The notes: generated by a model from the sequence alone, not told the origin. Counted from the stretch's first letter, positions 1-13,900 are shown. The stretch is DNA of 64,000 bases from Numida meleagris (GCF_002078875.1 NC_034412.1:79687575-79751574), one strand, 5' to 3'. Numbers and translations: made by a program.

Positions 1-2460
1 TAGCTGGATTCACAACCTTAAAGCTTGAGAGAGAGTTTAAAATGCTACTGTCATGTGCCTGAGGTAGGATATATATTCTATATTTTCTTCTGTGCTATAT
101 TTTTATACCACATACTGATGATATGAAAAGCAACCTCAGTTACACAGCTTCTTGATGTGTGCTTCATGAGGGATGATATGAGGTAGTAGACCTGTGCTCC
201 AGTAAAGCTTTATTGCAATCTTGAATATTTTACCCCTGTGTACTCATTAATTGAAGCTCAGTACCAGGAGCCAATACAGCCTTCATTTAAACAGGACAGC
301 TGGGTATCACCAGGTGCATCACACTGGCTGGTGTGAATGCAAGGAGCTTCAGCCCACTTAGCCCTTCTGGGAAAATCTGTTCTTATGTACATCCCCTTGT
401 AATCAAATTCTCACTTAGCAACCTAATTCACTAAGTCAAAATATTAATTTTGAAAACCCCAGAATCGTTAATCAGCAGTCTAAGAGACTTCAAGGAGTTA
501 ACATGGAAAAGCTGAAGACTGACTTCCATAGTCAATAATCAGTATTCATTTTCAGCTCTGAGGATGACCATATCCCTCTAAAACACAGAATTATGTAACA
601 TTCTAAAATATCAGGGTAACTTTTTCATTGCTGTGAGCTTTGCAAGTGAGCAAAGCAGAAGCAAGGAAATGAAGATAATTGTAATCAGCTACCTTGCTAG
701 GAAAAAAAAAAACAACAGTAGATTTAACAGGTATAAAAATGCATCCAAACTCATCTCTCTGCAACCTCTTTTGACTTTTCTGAAAGCTTTTCTGGATAAA
801 ATGAAGTTTAGAGGAAAACAGTAATAGAAGGTCAGAGATGAAAGTTCCTTAACCAACTGCTACAATGAAATATTAAGGACAATTCTCTCTTCAGTTGATG
901 GAAAGCACAGGGAAATCATATGCCCAGTTGTCTACCAGTGCCTTGAATACTTCCAGTTTACATCAGATTTTCAATCAGTTCTTTGCTCACATACGTATGC
1001 GAAGTTAATGGCAATAGTAATCACAACTGCTTTTCTCCTTGTATTGGGACTTAACGAGATATTGGCCTACATTGCCAGCTGAACAAGAATATAAAGTGTA
1101 ATAGTTTTGTGTGCTAGTTTATACTAAAGTTCTGTGAAGGGTTTACATGGAGGCAGTCCTTATGTTGTTGTTGTTGAGGAGGATCATTTTTTTTGTGTGG
1201 GAACATCTGTTTAGAGAGGCATATGAAAAAAACAAATGTGCAATTGAGCTCCAGAGATCAATGCCTATAAGTCCAGGATTTTACATTGTAGGTATAATTA
1301 GTGTGTAAGAAAGCCTTACTCCCTTGCCTGGCATAGTCCTCAGCTGCAAATGAATGATTTCCTATGGCTGGCAACCTCCACTCTAAGCCTGTCTTTGTTA
1401 CCTTCACTCCCACATCTGTCACTATCTATTCCTTGTTTTTCACAGCTATTTCCAATCTGTTTTCCTTCCTCCTATGTATTGTTTTTTCTCCTGCTAGTTA
1501 TGTCTCCAGTGTGAGTAGGAAAATTGTTTCTTATAAATGCTGATCAAAGCTAAAAAGCGAGGGAATATAAGGAGATTATTTTTACAGCATCTCTCTGCGT
1601 GCTCTTCACTGCTTCTTGTGCATCCTTACCATATCCAGTTAAGAAACCTCATGCTTAAGTGCTTGCTTCTTTTTTGTTTCCTTACAAGGAGCATAAGCAT
1701 AGGAGCTTGAGAAATATAGGGTCATTGTTAAAAAATATCACTTGAATAACAGTCATTGGCAGAAATCCCAACATGAATGGCATTCCCTCTAGCCCGTCTC
1801 CACTAGATGACACAACTAGTTTAACTTTGTTGATGTGATAAGTATGGGGCCGTTCCTGCTTTTTCATTGTGATTTAAATTTCAAGTAAGCAACTGCAGTA
1901 CAGTCACCACAGAATTGTTTTATGATGTGCAATGCCACATACCAAAGGTAGCTTGCTGGTTTTGGCAGAAGGTCTGGTGTAGGTGTCTGTTTTCTTGGTT
2001 TTATTTTGGTTTAGTTTGGTTTTTGGTTGGTTGGTTTTTGTGGTCTTTTTCTTCTTCAGCCTTGTCCTACACCCTGAACGCTAACTCTCTTCACCATCAT
2101 TTCTCACCTCCAGTACAGTTTCAGTGCTCTATAATTTAACATACCTTTCTTTACTGTGCTTTGTATTGAGTTATTACAGTTTGCTACAACTGATGCTGGT
2201 ATCCCTACTGGCTTGCATTTATCTGCCATTGCAGGTCTGGAAAGCATCGAGAATTTGGCAAGGGAAAATAAAAATTGCAGAGCCAGTAGCTAAAATATTT
2301 CATCCCTAGTCTCTCCCTCTTTACCCACTGGAGTTTATTTTGAGAGAAGGGGGGGATCTGAACCAACAGCTCATAAATGACATACTGTCATTTTTAAGGC
2401 CACATAAGACAACATACATTTTAATGCTTCCTCTTAATTCTGAAGACTACTTTATTTCCT
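1..2460. other. AT-rich intergenic flank, no gene recognised
   Basis: No exon, RNA gene or clear transposon is visible. Short ORFs of 60-74 codons have no family features. A TTGGTT-rich low-complexity stretch lies around 2005-2040. By human synteny the next gene to the left should be TBC1D19, but none of its exons is seen here. Confidence 0.5.
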
Positions 2461-2461
2461 G

Positions 2462-2642
2462 GAATTTATGTAAGCCTCCTATTTATTTCCACAGAAACTA
2501 CGACAGATACAAAGAGCACAGTAACACTATTTGATAGAGCAAATTCTCAGCTACAAAATACTCTTTTATTATAGTCACTACCATTAGCTATGCATTTTTG
2601 CCAGCAATGGACAAGAGCCTGCATGCTGCACTCCTAAAAATC
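2462..2642 (-). mobile_element. Mariner (Galluhop-like) fragment
   Basis: Shares extended similarity with 62868-63010: gacagataca, then taacactatttga, gcaaatt.tcagct, accattagctatg, atttttgccagcaatg and acaagagcctg. It represents the end of the element nearest one terminal repeat. It lacks the transposase core and is a decayed, truncated copy. The orientation follows from the transposase remnant in the larger copy. Confidence 0.75.
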
Positions 2643-2980
2643 TGCAGCACTTGTTACTGTAGATGAGACTTATTGTTTCCCGAGTAACAGTGGGATAATG
2701 CTGTCTAGGGGAGCTAGACATTACACTCGCTATGGTAACCAACATTTCTTGACCCACTCAAATGAAAACATCAAGATAAGGCTGCTCAGAGAAACAACAA
2801 ACTTTCAGTCCTACCTATTTTTTTTTTTTTTACTTTTCCCAGTCCATCCTTTTTCTAGTATGTACATTTCCTCTTAGTTTTCATGCTTCTACCACCATTC
2901 TGACCAATTATGAATGCTCAGTACTATTGTAGTTTTGTCAAACTGTAACTTGCTTAACTGCGTAGTTTTACTGACTATAC

Positions 2981-3134
2981 CTGGAGGTGTTCAAGGCCAG
3001 GTTGGATGGGGCCCTGGGCAGCCTGGTCTAGTATTAGATATGGAGGTTGGTGGCCCTGCCTGTGGCAGGGGGCTTGGAGCTTGATGATCCTTGAGGTCCT
3101 TCCAACCTCCCAAGCCATCCTATGATTCTATGAA
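2981..3134 (+). mobile_element. CR1 LINE, 3' fragment
   Basis: Contains the CR1 3'-end hallmarks: ggaggtgttcaaggccagg, a gccctgggcagcctg segment, ttgaggtccttccaacc and a terminal ctatgattctatgaa repeat. It is 5' truncated, as most CR1 copies are. Confidence 0.93.
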
Positions 3135-6126
3135 TACCACAAAGAGGAAGGCATGTGAGAGTAAAAGAATGTGTGAGTTGCCTTCAAGCATTTCTATTTT
3201 CTGGGTTTTTTTTTGTTTTGTTTTGTTTTTAATTTAAAACCATTTTTAGTAGATAGTTCAAATGGTACAGGTCTCCTGTCATCTCTAACCTAAGGAGTAC
3301 AGGAGGTTTTCCACTACTGTTGTTGAGTTGCTAAGAAGTTTTTTTTGTGGGATTAGATGTCTCATCTCCTTTGAAGTGCCATCATGCCTCTAATGCTAGC
3401 AGAAATTTGCTTATGAGTTGAAAGTATCAAGTTCAAGTAGCTACTCCCTGGGTTTCTCATTCATGCAGGTTGTTTCAGGCAATAACATATTCAGTCCTTC
3501 ACTCAGTGTGCTCAATCTTTATATTGGACTATTGCAAATTGAGCTTTAATCTCAGTTATGGTCCAACATCCACTGGTTTTCTTGTGCAGTCAGAACCAGG
3601 ATATATTGCTTGTAGCTGATAACAGAATTGTAACAAAACTACAAATGCAAGAAAAATGAAATTTCTGTCAGTGACTCACCCTCATCAATTTTAAGCTTTA
3701 TTTAAATTGCTGCCCCAAAAATGGCGGTATATTTTGACAAGTTTCAATAATTTTTAAAAATAATCAGTTCCTGTGGAGTAATGAGATTTTTTTTTTGCCC
3801 AAATAGCACAGATGCAATCTGAAGAATGTAGGAAGCTTAGATGTATCTTCACTTATAAGAGCAGAAAACATCTCTTATTGCAGACTATTGTTCATGAAAA
3901 GTAATATATTTTATCTAATACATGGCTGAACTTGAGAGCTAGACTTGACTACCAATGACATCAAGAATTATCAGTCCAGCTTTAGGAGTATCACATTGCT
4001 TCAGCTCTTGATTTTAGGTGATTTCCTACCAGACCTTGCCTTTATGTAGGTTTAATCCTTCCTAGAGAGGATTATGTATCTCAGGTCATAGCATCTTTTG
4101 CTGGCACTTTTTAATGGCATTGCTGAGTCATAATAGCAACTGGCAGTTTTCAGACATGTAAAATTTGCACAAAGTCCCTAATTTTTCTAGTATTATCAGT
4201 TTTAGTCAATTTTTTCATGTGTTTTGTTCTTAATCAAGCAACCTAGCCTTGAGCACAATCATTCTGCATTTTCTGGTTCTTAAAATCCCACATGCACGCT
4301 TACCAAGACTATTAAAATATAATTATGCAGACGTAGGATTTCTTAAGCTTACAAAAGAAGTGGAGCCTATTGGTCAAGGACAATTTTGAAGAAAAAGCAT
4401 TCTAAATTACAGATGCAGTCTATATACTGAGTAGTATATGTACTTCATACATGGTATGTATTTTATTTATAAATTGTATGTTCAGCTGTCAGGAAATTTA
4501 CACAATTATTGTACATAGGCAAACCTTTTAAAAGATATTCTTCAGCTTTCATACGCATTTTGCCAGTACACATGTACCTCTAGTTTACTTCAGACATTTC
4601 TGTTAAGGTTCTTTAAACAACCGGGCAGTAAGCAAGAAATGCATTAAACTCTCTCCCAGGAGTTTCTCAGTTGACATATTCAGGTCACCGTTTATTAGTA
4701 CATAGGTATGGTAGAGTGAGATTCTGTGTTGCCTTTTCAAACCTATTGATTTCAGTGAGACCATATGATATAAACACAAGCAGAACTTGGATTTTGCTTG
4801 TGGCAAGATACCTAAATCACTAAGGAGCAGAGCCGTAAACTTCAGTGGCAGAACAAGGATCTCTTCTTGGATACCAATTCTAGGTATTTTTTAATGTTCC
4901 TCAAATTAAGATTTGATGGCACTTTAAGGGAATTTATCCTTTTTCTAATTTCTTAATTATTATTAGGAAGGATTAGTAAACTGATTGGATACTTTGTTAT
5001 ATTTTCAAATAGAAGATTCAGAAGTGAAGAATAAACCAAGAGGATAAGAAAACTCCTATAGGGTTTTGTACTTCTTTTCTGTTGGTTAGGTAGGGTTGGA
5101 AAACAACCACATACAGTAATCATTACAAAGGACACTCTGACTCACAGCAATCCTCATTTCCCTTGCTAGGATTTTTCAGATATCTTTCTTCTTGACTTCT
5201 GCTTCCTTAACCTGATGGCTGCTCTGTTAAAAACACAGCCAGAAGTGCCAGTAAGATAAATTACCTGGTGGAAACACTGAATGAACTGAACACAACAAGC
5301 TGAACAGTCCTAAGTGTCTCAGAGTTTCTCACAGTTTTGTCTCCACTGATGATGCTTCTCTTTCTTTGTACAGACAGATGCTTTCTACCATTGAAAAGGA
5401 GCACAGCACGCTGAATAAATAACTTAACCAACTATGGAATAGAGTCTTGTTTGATGGATTGCAGGCAGCATCAGGGCCCTGAAGAATCCTACACTGAAAT
5501 ACTTGGGACTATCCTGTATTAGACCAAAAGAGGTTAAGTCAAACTGTAAAATGGAGCCCTGATTTCTAAACATAGTTGCTCCATTTATATACAGAATAGA
5601 TTATAGCAGAAAACAGTATGAAAAGTTTAAATACTGTGCTTTAAATATGCTGCCCCTTACGGGAATTGTTGAGTAGGTATAAAACACAACTAGACACACT
5701 GCTTTTACTGTGGAAATAATAAGAATGTGCACAAGAATTCAAGGCAAACACCTAAAAAGTGGAATGAGCAAGTGAAAGTCCAAGCATGCGTAAGACACAG
5801 TTCTGAGTGTTGTATGTAAAGCCATTGAATTGCAGACTACCTCCTTGTTCTCATTAACCCTTCAAATACAAATTTTTATACAAATCTCCATAATGCAAAA
5901 ATGGCAAATATTGTATCCAACTCTATGAAGCATTAAAAAATCTAGGCAACTTGATTTCAGATAACGTTCTGCCCACTGAAAAGGAGTGTTTTAAAATATG
6001 TAAATGCTGTTTGATTTTCTGTTTTGCATCATTTTTAGAGCTCAGTAAAAAAATCTTTCCAATGTACAACAGGTTGGAATTATTTATATTCATTGAAAAG
6101 AAAGAGAGAAAGGGGAAGAGATATAA
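3135..6126. other. Intergenic, no gene recognised
   Basis: AT-rich sequence with homopolymer T runs (about 2820, 3208 and 3787) and short random ORFs. No conserved protein motif or recognisable repeat was seen. Confidence 0.4.
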
Positions 6127-6185
6127 GAAGGGAAGGGAAGGGAAGGGAAGGGAAGGGAAGGGAAGGGAAGGGAAGGGAAGGGAAG
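6127..6185 (+). repeat. (GGAAG)n pentanucleotide microsatellite
   Basis: About 11.5 uninterrupted copies of GGAAG. They sit at the end of a longer purine-only-rich tract that begins near 6096. The overlapping 92-codon ORF, whose C-terminus reads GREGKGREGK, is a by-product of the repeat. Confidence 0.97.
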
Positions 6186-9100
6186 AAGCTGATAAAAGAG
6201 TTCAAGAAAACTGTACAGAATTGCCCTAGCTGAGCTTGTCAGTCATGGACATACTTACATGAGTAAGTAGTAAAATAGGAGTGTAACTGGAGGAATATAT
6301 GCTGTCAGAAGGATAACTGTGGTATAGTTACTAGACAGCTAAGGCAGAATGTGTTTTACTGCCAGATTTTCCCTGTTCCAGCTCCAGGAGTCAACACCCC
6401 TGAGCTGAATATTTCCATAGTCCATCCTCAGTGGGATGCCTTCCTGCTCTCTCTAATTATTTTTATTTTTAATTGCTTTTGTTCTTCATCAGAAGAATCC
6501 CTGCAGCCAACTTGCCTACCCACTGTTTACCAAAGGACTTGTTTTCCAGAGCAGATGGGACAAAAGTTGCTCCCCAGCTTGAATAGAGACACAAACTAGT
6601 GGCCAGCATGGATAAAAAATTCTGGGCTTTGTCTGAAATTGCATTTAGACTTGTACCCACAGAGAGCTGCAGCAGAATGCATTTCTGCTGGATAGTGTGC
6701 AGTTATTTAAAATATACCAGAAAAATTTCTTGTTGGGATTGTTCAACACTCACATACAAAGTTTTTCATTTAAGTTAAATTAGATGTACAATAAAGGCAG
6801 CATTCTGAGGATTTAGATCAATGAGATGTCTTTCTCCCCACATAGGTACTGACATGTAGAGAAATAATAAAGGGAGAGGACACATAGTTGGTACCAACTA
6901 TGTAAGGAAGATACTTACAAAAGTTAGTTAATATTTTCCCATAAGTATATCTGTGAAAGTTTGCAATGAGAATAGGCATGGCACAAAGACTTAAAATAGC
7001 CTACAGAGCAGATATGGTAAGCAATTTGGAGGAGAAAATGTATGTATTTACATACATATACATATATACACATCCCAAATATATATACCTCATCCCAAAC
7101 CGTCTCTATGTATGTTTATATAAATGTATATATTTTATAATTATGTGGTTACTTAGAAAAACACTTTACTTTGACATTGTTATACAGTGATTTAAGGGCA
7201 CCAAAACCCCAACACATCCATGACCAAAATATGACCTATGGCCTACTCCTTCTTAAATCAGAAAATCAAAATGTATTCAGAAATTCATATTATGATTTGA
7301 TTTTTTAGAATTGATTTTAATATTTCCCACATAATCCAATCTGAAATATCCAGTGGTCTCTGCACAATATCCTGTGAACAAGATTTTTCAGCATGCATTA
7401 ACTATTTCTAGTATTTAATAAAATAAATTGTGCTTTCCTCTTACTTTTGCCAGAGCGTTCTCATTTGACTTCTGATAATGACTTTTATGAGTAATCATGA
7501 AGAATTAGGTGAATCTTTGAGGAGATCTCCTTTACAAGGTATAAAATCGAGGCTGACAGCTCTGGCTTTCTTCACCGCACTGCAAACAAAATCTAAATAG
7601 GCAAGAACACTGTACAATTATAGTTTGAGCAAGATTATGGTTCTTGCTCAAATACATACACATCAGGTTTAAAGCCAGAGTGAATGTGAAGAGAATCTGG
7701 GAGCATGTTACTAGCATAATACTTAGAATATTTAAAAGAAGCTTTACTTGATTCAAGCAACTTAAATAAACAAAGTTATAAAATGAAACATTAATTGTAA
7801 CTGATCTCTTTTAATGGCTTCATTAGAAATACTTTTCCTTCTTCAATTTTTTCATTTCCCCATATTACAGGATTAAAAAATGAATGTTTCAGAATAAAGG
7901 GAAAGTACTGAGAAGAAGTTAGGTATCCAAGAAACAGTCCAGTAGCCACAACTCACACTGTGGCTGCTTTGTTTGTGCAAGGAACACATCACCAATGAAG
8001 GTGATTACAGGAAGGATGAAACCAGTATGCATGAAATTGCATGTGTAAGATAATGACTTCAGAAACACACACAAAGTATTAAAGAAATCATCCACATTAG
8101 CTGCAGATTCTCAAATGTTTGTAAAAGCAAAATTGATAATACAACAACTAAGTGTGTCTTTTTCATTTGCAAGGATTACATCCCAAAGGTCCAACTTCCA
8201 ATATATTTGTCTTATTTATAAGCCCCTGGATACCTGGGGAATACTGAAGCATGCAAACTAACTGAGGTTGGCTGTAACAAAAAGTGAATGCAGAGAATTC
8301 TGAGCAGAATTTGTTCTTGGGCTTTTGCCTTTTCCTTCTTTTGAGAGTTGAATGTTCTCCTTAGCAGCTTTAAAACAGTTTTGTAATGTAAGCAAAGACT
8401 GAACAATGAAAATGAATTTAAAACTTACATGCTTTCTGTCACATTAACTCCCTGCTCAATGTAATATTATATAAACATAAGCAAATAGTCCAAACTAGCT
8501 AAGGCAATTGTTCCTTGGAGTGTGTTTTCTTAAGAATTATATAGAAAAAGCATGGCAAGATCAATAATTCTATCTTGTAACAGCCCATCTGTGGTGCAAC
8601 TCTGGAAATTGCTATTTATTTTCAGTGTTTGAATAACATTTTTAAGGGACTCTTTATGGAAATGCTATCAAATACTCCCAAGAAAGCTTAGTATAATAGT
8701 AGAAATAAATCCAAGTCTTTGGCATCGCTATTCTCTGTTTCTCAAAAAAATATAACTGACTGCAGTCCAAAATGCAAAGATAATTTGGCTAATTTGCAAA
8801 TAAATATAAAAATTCCACAAATTAAGACCAATTGCAGAACTTCAACTGGTGTAAGTTGTCTTCACCCCTGAAGGTCTCCCTGAGCCTCCTCATACTTGGT
8901 TCAATAATTAGTCTAAACCGCTAGCTAGCAAAGTTCCAGTTTAGCAATAAATAAATAAATAAAAGAGCCTGGAGATTTTCACAATATAAGAACAAGAGTC
9001 AAACAACAAAATACTTAACTGTGTACAGCAAAATACATAGCCACAAGTCTAACTTAAAATCTTACTTTCATCCTAGCAGTCCTGGAACTTGAATGGCACA

Positions 9101-9354
9101 GTACATTACCTCACAATCTCAGTACCCTTTCAATCCTTCCATGTAAAATCACGACAATGGAAAAACAGCAAAATTCTAAACATCATGTAATCATTTGTTT
9201 TTATTAGACCAAAATTCTACTTGGATCCTTTCAAGGAGATTGTTCCATTTCTTTGAGGAGATTGCTGGTAGGAGTTTCTTGATGATCTATGTTGTAAACA
9301 GTAGTAATAGCAAAAAGGCCTTCTAAATGAAAGATACGTTCCCTAACATTTTTA
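6186..9354. other. Intergenic, low-complexity patches only
   Basis: No gene seen. It contains a TA/CA-rich stretch at about 7050-7095 and an (ATAA)n run at about 8946-8963. ORFs of up to 82 codons look random. Confidence 0.4.
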
Positions 9355-9403
9355 GAGGGTCAACAAGGCCAAGTGCAAGGTAGTGCACTTGAGTCAGGGC
9401 ACA
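9355..9403 (+). mobile_element. CR1 internal fragment, + orientation
   Basis: gggtcaacaaggccaagtgc, aaggtagtgcac and gagtcagggca resemble the internal CR1 ORF2 stretch 'gtcaacaaggccaagtgcaa...ctgcac...gggtc'. It abuts a CR1 of the opposite orientation, which suggests an inversion, a nested insertion or two independent insertions. Confidence 0.65.
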
Positions 9404-9625
9404 GACTCACAGAACCAGAATTGCAGGGGTTGGAAGAGACCTCAAGAGATCATCAAGTCCAATCCCCCTGCTAAAGCAGGTTCCCTAAAATAGGTCACTC
9501 AGATAGGTGTCCAGATGGGTCTTGAATGTCTCCATTGAAGGAGACTCCCCAACCTCTGCACAGCCTGTTCCAGTGCTCCATCACCCTTACTATAAAGAAG
9601 TTCTTCCACATGTTTATATGGAAAC
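9404..9625 (-). mobile_element. CR1 LINE, 3' fragment in reverse orientation
   Basis: Reads as the reverse of a CR1 tail: cacagaaccagaattgcagg, ggttggaagagacctcaaga, catcaagtccaatcccc, cctgttccagtgctccatca and aagaagttcttcc. It is the same subfamily type as the copy at 54824-55412. Confidence 0.93.
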
Positions 9626-10740
9626 AAAAAATTTGGCCTAATTCATATCTCCTTGTAGTTTATGAGAGTAATTCCACAGAATCAATGGCCTTATGCCAGC
9701 ATAACTCCTCTGAGTACAGAACTAGACTGTGACTTTCCATACATTTTTCTTCTAATTCATTTATCTTATTTGCTGAGACAAAAAAGATCTGGCAACAAAC
9801 CCAAAACTGTTTGCAGATATGACAGAAGATGAAGCTAAGCTTTTCCAAATTCATCATATTACAAGTAGACTTTCTATTTAAAATAAGTAAAGGTCTTTGG
9901 TAAATTAATAAAAAAAAAAAACAAAACAAAACAAAACAGATGCTTATCCTTCAAGAAAAACTGTGAGGAAAATGTAAATTGATATTGTTTGATTTTGGAT
10001 GAGAAAAGTATTGTACACATAGCATGAAATGACAGAGCACACTAACTGTTTTGGCTACTAAACTAGTGTGTTCATTATTTGACATAACAGAAAAAAATAT
10101 ATAATTAAAATTTAAAAAACAGATCCTTTTGTTATCAGGGGTAATCAGGCTTTCTCGTCTTTAAATATTGGGAAAAAATGTATACATTTCTCTATACTGT
10201 CTGTAGAGGTACACTATGCTACTGTGATACCTAAATTATTTCTTAATTATCAAAGCCGACTTTATTAATAAGTCAGTGTAGTTAATAAGGCAGCCTACTC
10301 TAAAGAAGTTCTTGCCTAAAATTTCCAGCGTCCCAAACAATGGCATGATGGGACAACCATTTAATATTTGTTTCTCCTAAATAATAAAATGACACTTATG
10401 ATTAGCAAGCACTTCATTAAAACAGTTTCCTTTATCTTAAAGCTTGTAGGGAGACAATAAAATGATACTGATCAGCCTAAGAGAGAGTGATCTGTCATCA
10501 TGCAATTAGTCAAATGTATTAGAGAGAAATTATGTTAAAAAAGGCAACTCAAAACTGTCCAAATATTGAGATTGCTGGCTGTACATTTGAGTAAATCTAT
10601 GCAAAAAATGCCTAGAAAAACAAAAACATTTGATGTTAGTATGTCTTATGCAGAAATCAACTCCAAAAGGGGAGTTGAGTTCATAGCAAATTCTTACTCA
10701 TTTAGTCTGGCAATTTAGTCAGCAGATACTGAATCCAACT
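9626..10740. other. Intergenic, no gene recognised
   Basis: AT-rich. A simple (CAAAA)n-type run lies at about 9912-9940. An 89-codon - strand ORF here has no family features. Confidence 0.4.
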
Positions 10741-10958
10741 CAGTCCAGGACCAGATGGTATTCATCCAGAAGTTCTAAAGGAAACAGTAAAATTATTAAA
10801 TATGACTTGTAACCTCTTGCAAATGTAATGCCAATATTTAAACAGAGTTACAGTGAAAACCTTTGAGATGAAGGGCCAGTCCGTAAACCTGGCATCCACA
10901 AAAATAAATCTAATGGGTACTGTAAGAACAGATACAAATCTCTGGACACCTAGTCTAC
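10741..10958 (+). mobile_element. Ancient CR1/L3-like LINE fragment (reverse transcriptase region)
   Basis: Translating 10748 onward gives GPDGIHPEVLKE, the classic motif of LINE reverse transcriptases of the CR1/L3 group. Further on, gtaatgccaatatttaaaca corresponds to the 'NVMPIFK' stretch, now in another frame, followed by 'gggccagtccgtaaacctgg' and 'gtaagaacagatacaaa...ggacacctag'. It is frameshifted and decayed, and clearly older than the young CR1 copies in this window. The subfamily cannot be assigned by eye. Confidence 0.65.
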
Positions 10959-13900
10959 ACTAAAGGGTTTTTAAATAGCAGTCCTAACTTTCGTGAATGC
11001 TTCAGGTTTTGTGTTTTGTTTCTTTAATGTAGAACATTGTTCTTTTGTGCTAAGGGCATAACCCATGTTACTGAGCTGCTGTATCAATTCTTGGTTTGTA
11101 TCTTCATTGCTTCTCCAGCAGGAGCTTCCCAAGCCCTGGATAATTCAACATATGCAGCAATCAGTGTTTGCAAATAGTCTTGAAACACTAATCTGGGCTG
11201 AGGGATCAAAGCCAGCATAGATTTGCACGCCAGAAAGAGCCAGGAGAATCATGGAAGTGGGATTTCTGTAGTAATGAAACATCATATGCAAGTAGTAGAC
11301 CATTGGTTTAGTGTGAAATGGAACTACATATAAGGTAGGAATAAAAAGTAGAAGTGAAGTGGAATTATGCACTGAGCCCCATAGGAAGCTTTGCCACAGC
11401 CATTCATCACTTTCAGAGACGCACCACAAAATGGAAAAAGGAGTGAGATGAAAGAGTTTTCTGCTGATGCTACATCAATCAAGGAGAGAAGAAGCAAAGG
11501 CTGACTTTGAAGAGGTGCAGAAACCTCTTTGTGATAAAACTGGGAGGATAAAAATCACTGCAATGCAGGAAACAAATGCAATTCTTCATTAATAGTGTAG
11601 AGCTCTAAGCTAGTTATCACTATGCAAGAAAGAGATTACTGTAGTTGCAATGTTATTCTTCCACGTAAACATCAGTTCAAATCTCAGTAGCTATAAAAAA
11701 GGCAAATAGGATTACAGGAATTATTAGGAAAGGAACAGAGAAAGAAAAAAAACCACAAAAATTCAATATGCCATTATTAAAATCCTTGGTTTATCTTTAT
11801 GTGTTAGCATCTGTGAAAGACTGTACATGCACTAGAAAAGGTTTAGATCTGGGCCACAGTGCTCATGGAATATATGAAACAGCTCATATACAAGGAATGA
11901 ATAACTAACCTCATGTTCTTCAGACATGATAAAATCATGACAGGTATGGAGAAGTTGACTTCAGAATGGTAATTCACTGTAATGATGCACTGGTGGACAA
12001 CTTACTCTATTTCTTCCCTGGAGTCTTCATAGAAGACATTTTGAAATCTAGTCCAGCAAATCTGGAAGCCCAGCAGGCAGTAAGTTCACAGTCTCAGTCT
12101 ATATCTAACAAAGAAAAAATAATCTTTCTATTTAATATACTGTTGCTTCCTCAAGGCACAGGAGAAACCAGTGTATAATTTATCAGAACACCAGCAGCTA
12201 ACCCCAGAAGTACAGTGCTATAACCAGTATAAAAGCTGTAGACAAAAAATGAATTGCGAAGGAATCCAACTCCAAGCAGCTATACGTCTGGTAAAAAGTA
12301 ATAAGGGAAATACTGCTAATAGCAGTCAACATGAACGAAACTGAAAACACATCCAATCATTTCTCTAACGCAGATCTAATAGAAGGTGCCAGGAAACCAG
12401 AAAGATCTTTTCCACATTAAAAATAAGCCCAGAACAACAATTTGACATCTTGCTTACAGAAAGACTCTAACTCCATTACAGGTTATTTAATTCAGTAAAG
12501 GAATTGCTAAACACAATTACCCAGCCTGTGGTTTGCAGCAGGTCAGAGTATTATAATAATTAAAAATAATTATAATAGCTTCTTTTGACATGCAAAGGTC
12601 TCAGACCAAAAAATGAGAGTGCTCAAAATCATTCTGACTGAATGCTACCTTATGACTGCTCTAAAATTTAAAGACTTAAATGAAATGACTCGTATACAGA
12701 TACTGAAAGCAAGGCACATCTTAGACAGGTAGATATATGCTACAAAATTTGGTCTGAATTTGTTTTGTTATTGATTTTTCTTCTATAGGAAGTAATTTTC
12801 AAAAGAAAGAGGAGTTGTTAACCAGAAGTTTTGGCAGCTTAGACTAGATTTTCTGCATCTTGCTGTCTCTGAAGAGTGAAAAAGTAATCTGAATCCGGAA
12901 GTCCTTTCCAAAAAGTATCTGTGACTTTTCCTGTGGATTACCGACACTAAATCAGCACCTGTCTTAGCTGCCGCTCGGATGTTTGGGATATTATAATACT
13001 TTGAAATACTGGAATAATTCAAAATAAATTTGGAAATAAATCTGAATGAAGTCTGTGTTTAATTAAAAAGGCAAATTTGTCTTCTAAGAGAGTGGTTGGT
13101 TCATAACACCCATAAATATAGTCCTTAAAAATATACAAAAAATTAAAGCTGAATTAGGCAGCTAAAAAAACCCACAGATTTTTTGGAGAGTTTGGTACTT
13201 AAAGTTCAAGCTTAATGGTCAATCTTTGCAAAAATGGAGACAAAATTCAGGTTCTTTTTCTTCAATACAATTTTTTGAAATAAACAAGTAGAAAGATAAA
13301 AGTAGGATTAATTTCCTACCTGCTAACCTGCTGTTAGGAACCTATTATTGTCCCATGTATTTAAGAAAATATCTTAAATCCATTGTTACGTTGAAAGACC
13401 AGGACATGGTGGAACACCAGAGAGAATAGTGTTCATGTATTCACAGAGCACAACTCAGAGGAAAGGGCTTCTTTTGAACAGTCAAGGTTGTTGCATTTTG
13501 CACTAATGCGTAACTGATGTGCAGCAATTGATCAGCTCAAGTTTACAAGTCAAACAGAAGCCCTTGCACTGAAAAAACATCTAGGCTTCTGCATATATTA
13601 ACAAACAATTCTAACGGCATACTTCCACAGAGCTTGATCCAGGAACACTGGCATTTGTGGCCTTACTGGGCTTTGGATCAGGGACATGAAAAGATTCAGA
13701 ATGAAGTTAGCACTTCACTAAATGAGATAGATGTAACAGCTCTTGTTTTCCTGAGTCGATTACATACCCAGCCTTCAGTTTGTTCTGAAAAATGTGAAGA
13801 AAAAGCACTTTCACGTAAGGCATGCAAAATCTTCACGCTATTTTTGCTTTCTGTGCCTGTTTATTTAGTTCCTCTGGACATTTTAAGTGGTGTTGGTTGA

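Noticed and set aside
13634..13900. An 88-codon ORF 450 bp upstream of CCKAR
   Set aside because: No domain or homology recognised, and it does not join to CCKAR exon 1 in a way matching the known receptor N-terminus.
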